This document shows positions 62,512 through 64,000 of a stretch of DNA of 64,000 nt, piece by piece (position 1 is the first letter of the stretch; each line of letters begins with the position of its first letter). The position numbers and the translations under genes are program-made. The notes under the pieces are model-generated. The model was not told the origin of the DNA. It searched no databases and was given only the letters and a program-made list of their open reading frames with translations. Origin of the DNA: Algibacter mikhailovii. GTDB taxonomy: Bacteria > Bacteroidota > Bacteroidia > Flavobacteriales > Flavobacteriaceae. The DNA is taken from NCBI RefSeq assembly GCF_014651495.1, contig NZ_BMWZ01000003.1, positions 1 to 64,000 on the forward strand, written 5' to 3'.

Positions 62512-64000
62512 ATGAAAAAACTATTTTTAAATTGCCTATGCTTATTAATTCTAACTTTATGTGCCCAGGCTCAAAACCCAAATATTTCTCGTGATGCACT
62601 TTTCTATCCTAGTCAACAAATAAATGATCCAAATACTTCTGGTTTTAATGAGTTTGGAGCAATAACAAAAATACAAGGGCAAACAATGGTAATAACTGCT
62701 CCTATTACTAAAGTTGTATACGTTTATCGAAAAACAAGTACCAATGGTTCTTGGCAGTTAAATAAAACGCTAAAACCATCATCATCTGGATGCGGTACAG
62801 GTAATTGCACCCAAGGTTTTGGAACTGGAGTTGCTATTGCCCCAAACGAACGTATTATTGTTATACATGGCAGCAAAGGCATTTATATATACGAGAAAAC
62901 AAATACTGGTATTTGGAACCAATTTGAAACGCAGTTCATTTCAATGACAGGAAATTGCGATGGCAAGTTTTCAATCGCCATTTCAGAAGTGTTAAATTTT
63001 CAAGGAGCTAATAATTCGGGAGTTAGAATAGCTGTAGGTAGATGTGATATTAATAATCAAAGTGGAGTCACAACAGTCTTGCATAAAAGACCTATTAGTT
63101 CTGTTAATCCAACTAAAGTATGGCAACAAGAAAAAACAGTCTCTAGATCAGGAGGCAATATAAGGAACACTTTCTTTGGTAACGCATTAGCTTGGTCTGG
63201 TTCAACGTTATTTGTTTCTGCTCCAGGAGAAAATGATGGAAGAGGTGTAATATATACTTTTAGAGTTTATGAAGAAAATAGTGGAATCGCAGGGTTTAGA
63301 ATGAATGTTGAGCATGTAAAAAGTTTGTCTTCAACTGATTCAAGACCAAATGATCTTTTCGGTTCTACGTTAATAGCAAACTCAACTAGGCTAGTTACAT
63401 GTGGAGGCAAGAAAGCTTATGTTTTTTACAAAAACACTTTAAATCCCTTAAACCACTATTGGCCGCAAACTCCGGATAAAACTTTAATATCAAAATCTAG
63501 TACTTCAAATTTTGGAAAAGACCTCACTTTTACTACTTCTGGTTTCGCTATTGGAACGTCTTCAAAAGAAGTCTATAACTATGAATTTTCTGGTAGCACT
63601 ATAAGATTACGAGAAATTATTAAGCCCGAATCTGTGTTTGATCAGCCTTTGGATATATTCGGTGGTTCATTGGCTGCAAGTGGAAATGACTTATTTGTTT
63701 ATTCAAAGTCTCAATCAAATTCACGATCTTTTGTTCGGCAACTCGTTAAAGCGAATCCTATAACTACTAAATCTATATTAACTAATTTTTATAGAGCCAC
63801 TGGTAGAAGTAATTGGAGCAATAACAATGGTTGGGATACTACTCAAAAAATAAGATATTGGTATGGTGTTTCTACAGATGTGATTAATGGTACTGAACGG
63901 GTTACAGCACTATCGCTTTCCAATAATAATTTAAAAGGAAGGATACACTCACAACTCGATGAATTAGATTACCTAACTAGTTTAGATTTATCCAATAATG
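62512..64000 (+). CDS. Secreted FG-GAP-like plus leucine-rich protein, 5' part only
   Basis: Runs off the right edge; 496 codons are visible. Signal peptide MKKLFLNCLCLLILTLCAQA. Repeats of the FG-GAP/beta-propeller sort (GTGVAIAPNERIIV, FGNALAWSGSTLFVSAPGEN, FGSTLIANSTRLV, FGGSLAASGNDLFV) fill residues about 85-415. Then comes the plant-like leucine-rich opening ILTNFYRATGRSNWSNNNGW, WYGVSTDVINGTERVTALSL and the first repeats SNNNLKGRIHSQLDELDYLT. It is 43 bases after the VWA gene and has the same leader box AAACCCTCTC (62498-62507). A T9SS domain may lie beyond the window. Confidence 0.85.
   Translation, partial: MKKLFLNCLCLLILTLCAQAQNPNISRDALFYPSQQINDPNTSGFNEFGAITKIQGQTMVITAPITKVVYVYRKTSTNGSWQLNKTLKPSSSGCGTGNCTQGFGTGVAIAPNERIIVIHGSKGIYIYEKTNTGIWNQFETQFISMTGNCDGKFSIAISEVLNFQGANNSGVRIAVGRCDINNQSGVTTVLHKRPISSVNPTKVWQQEKTVSRSGGNIRNTFFGNALAWSGSTLFVSAPGENDGRGVIYTFRVYEENSGIAGFRMNVEHVKSLSSTDSRPNDLFGSTLIANSTRLVTCGGKKAYVFYKNTLNPLNHYWPQTPDKTLISKSSTSNFGKDLTFTTSGFAIGTSSKEVYNYEFSGSTIRLREIIKPESVFDQPLDIFGGSLAASGNDLFVYSKSQSNSRSFVRQLVKANPITTKSILTNFYRATGRSNWSNNNGWDTTQKIRYWYGVSTDVINGTERVTALSLSNNNLKGRIHSQLDELDYLTSLDLSNN

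Overview
The window is a low-GC chromosomal segment from a member of the Bacteroidota, almost certainly family Flavobacteriaceae. The evidence is: many secreted proteins with type IX secretion (T9SS) sorting domains, three of them ending in the type B (gliding-motility-associated) C-terminal domain; promoter motifs of the Bacteroidota form TTG...TAnnTTTG in front of many genes instead of -35/-10 boxes; few Shine-Dalgarno sequences; and a heme A synthase, MnmD and a pRiA4b ORF-3-like protein typical of the group. No tRNA, CRISPR array, insertion sequence or prophage was recognised. Gene content is mostly chromosomal housekeeping interleaved with surface and envelope genes.

Layout. 1-480: tandem minus-strand TAnnTTTG promoters and a leader that look like the control region of an rRNA operon lying off the left edge. 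481-5436 (minus): a five-gene glycan cluster (DegT aminotransferase, ATP-grasp/HAD fusion, DUF115-like protein, CMP-sugar cytidylyltransferase, family 2 glycosyltransferase). 5694-9137 (plus): cca, a GNAT acetyltransferase and heme A synthase as overlapping genes, then a pRiA4b ORF-3-like gene. 9144-10208 (minus): an unrecognised protein. 10294-12072 (plus): an ABC-2 exporter. 12099-25997 (plus): three consecutive large T9SS type B surface proteins (904, 1707 and about 1900 aa) sharing an acidic repeat of about 90 residues. 26025-32823: uvrB, a TerB-like gene, a one-repeat DUF1456 gene, sucC, lysA and a T9SS type A protein, separated by clear terminators.

33303-42810 (plus) is the most accessory-looking part: an AmpG-like MFS transporter, an unrecognised exported protein, a decayed SGNH-like gene fragment, an intact SGNH-like/MBOAT pair, two tandem DUF1624-type membrane acyltransferase paralogues and an exported amidohydrolase. 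Together they suggest acylation of an exported glycan or envelope polymer. 42847-45872 (minus): DinB-like protein, M28 peptidase, PPK2. 46263-47015 (plus): small secreted coiled-coil protein. 47067-52320 (minus): a tight five-gene operon (ABC ATPase, ABC permease, MscS channel, DUF6268-like barrel, NtrC-type response regulator that lacks a DNA-binding domain). 52619-54268 (minus): grpE-dnaJ. 54558-58318: TIGR01777 epimerase, mnmD, ilvE, a MazG-like gene and a small membrane protein. 58671-64000 (plus): a multidomain VWA/leucine-rich secreted protein, then the first 496 residues of an FG-GAP-like plus leucine-rich secreted protein that runs off the right edge.

The most interesting items are: the shared acidic repeat in the three T9SS type B proteins, including a duplicated three-unit block; the glycan cluster with its ATP-grasp/HAD fusion; the acylation island with a broken duplicate; the DNA-binding-domain-less sigma-54 regulator inside an envelope operon; a possible small RNA at 52427-52516; DnaJ with only one of its two zinc sites; and a VWA protein that carries its T9SS type A-like module near the N terminus. 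No single locus can be called a proven new system from sequence alone.
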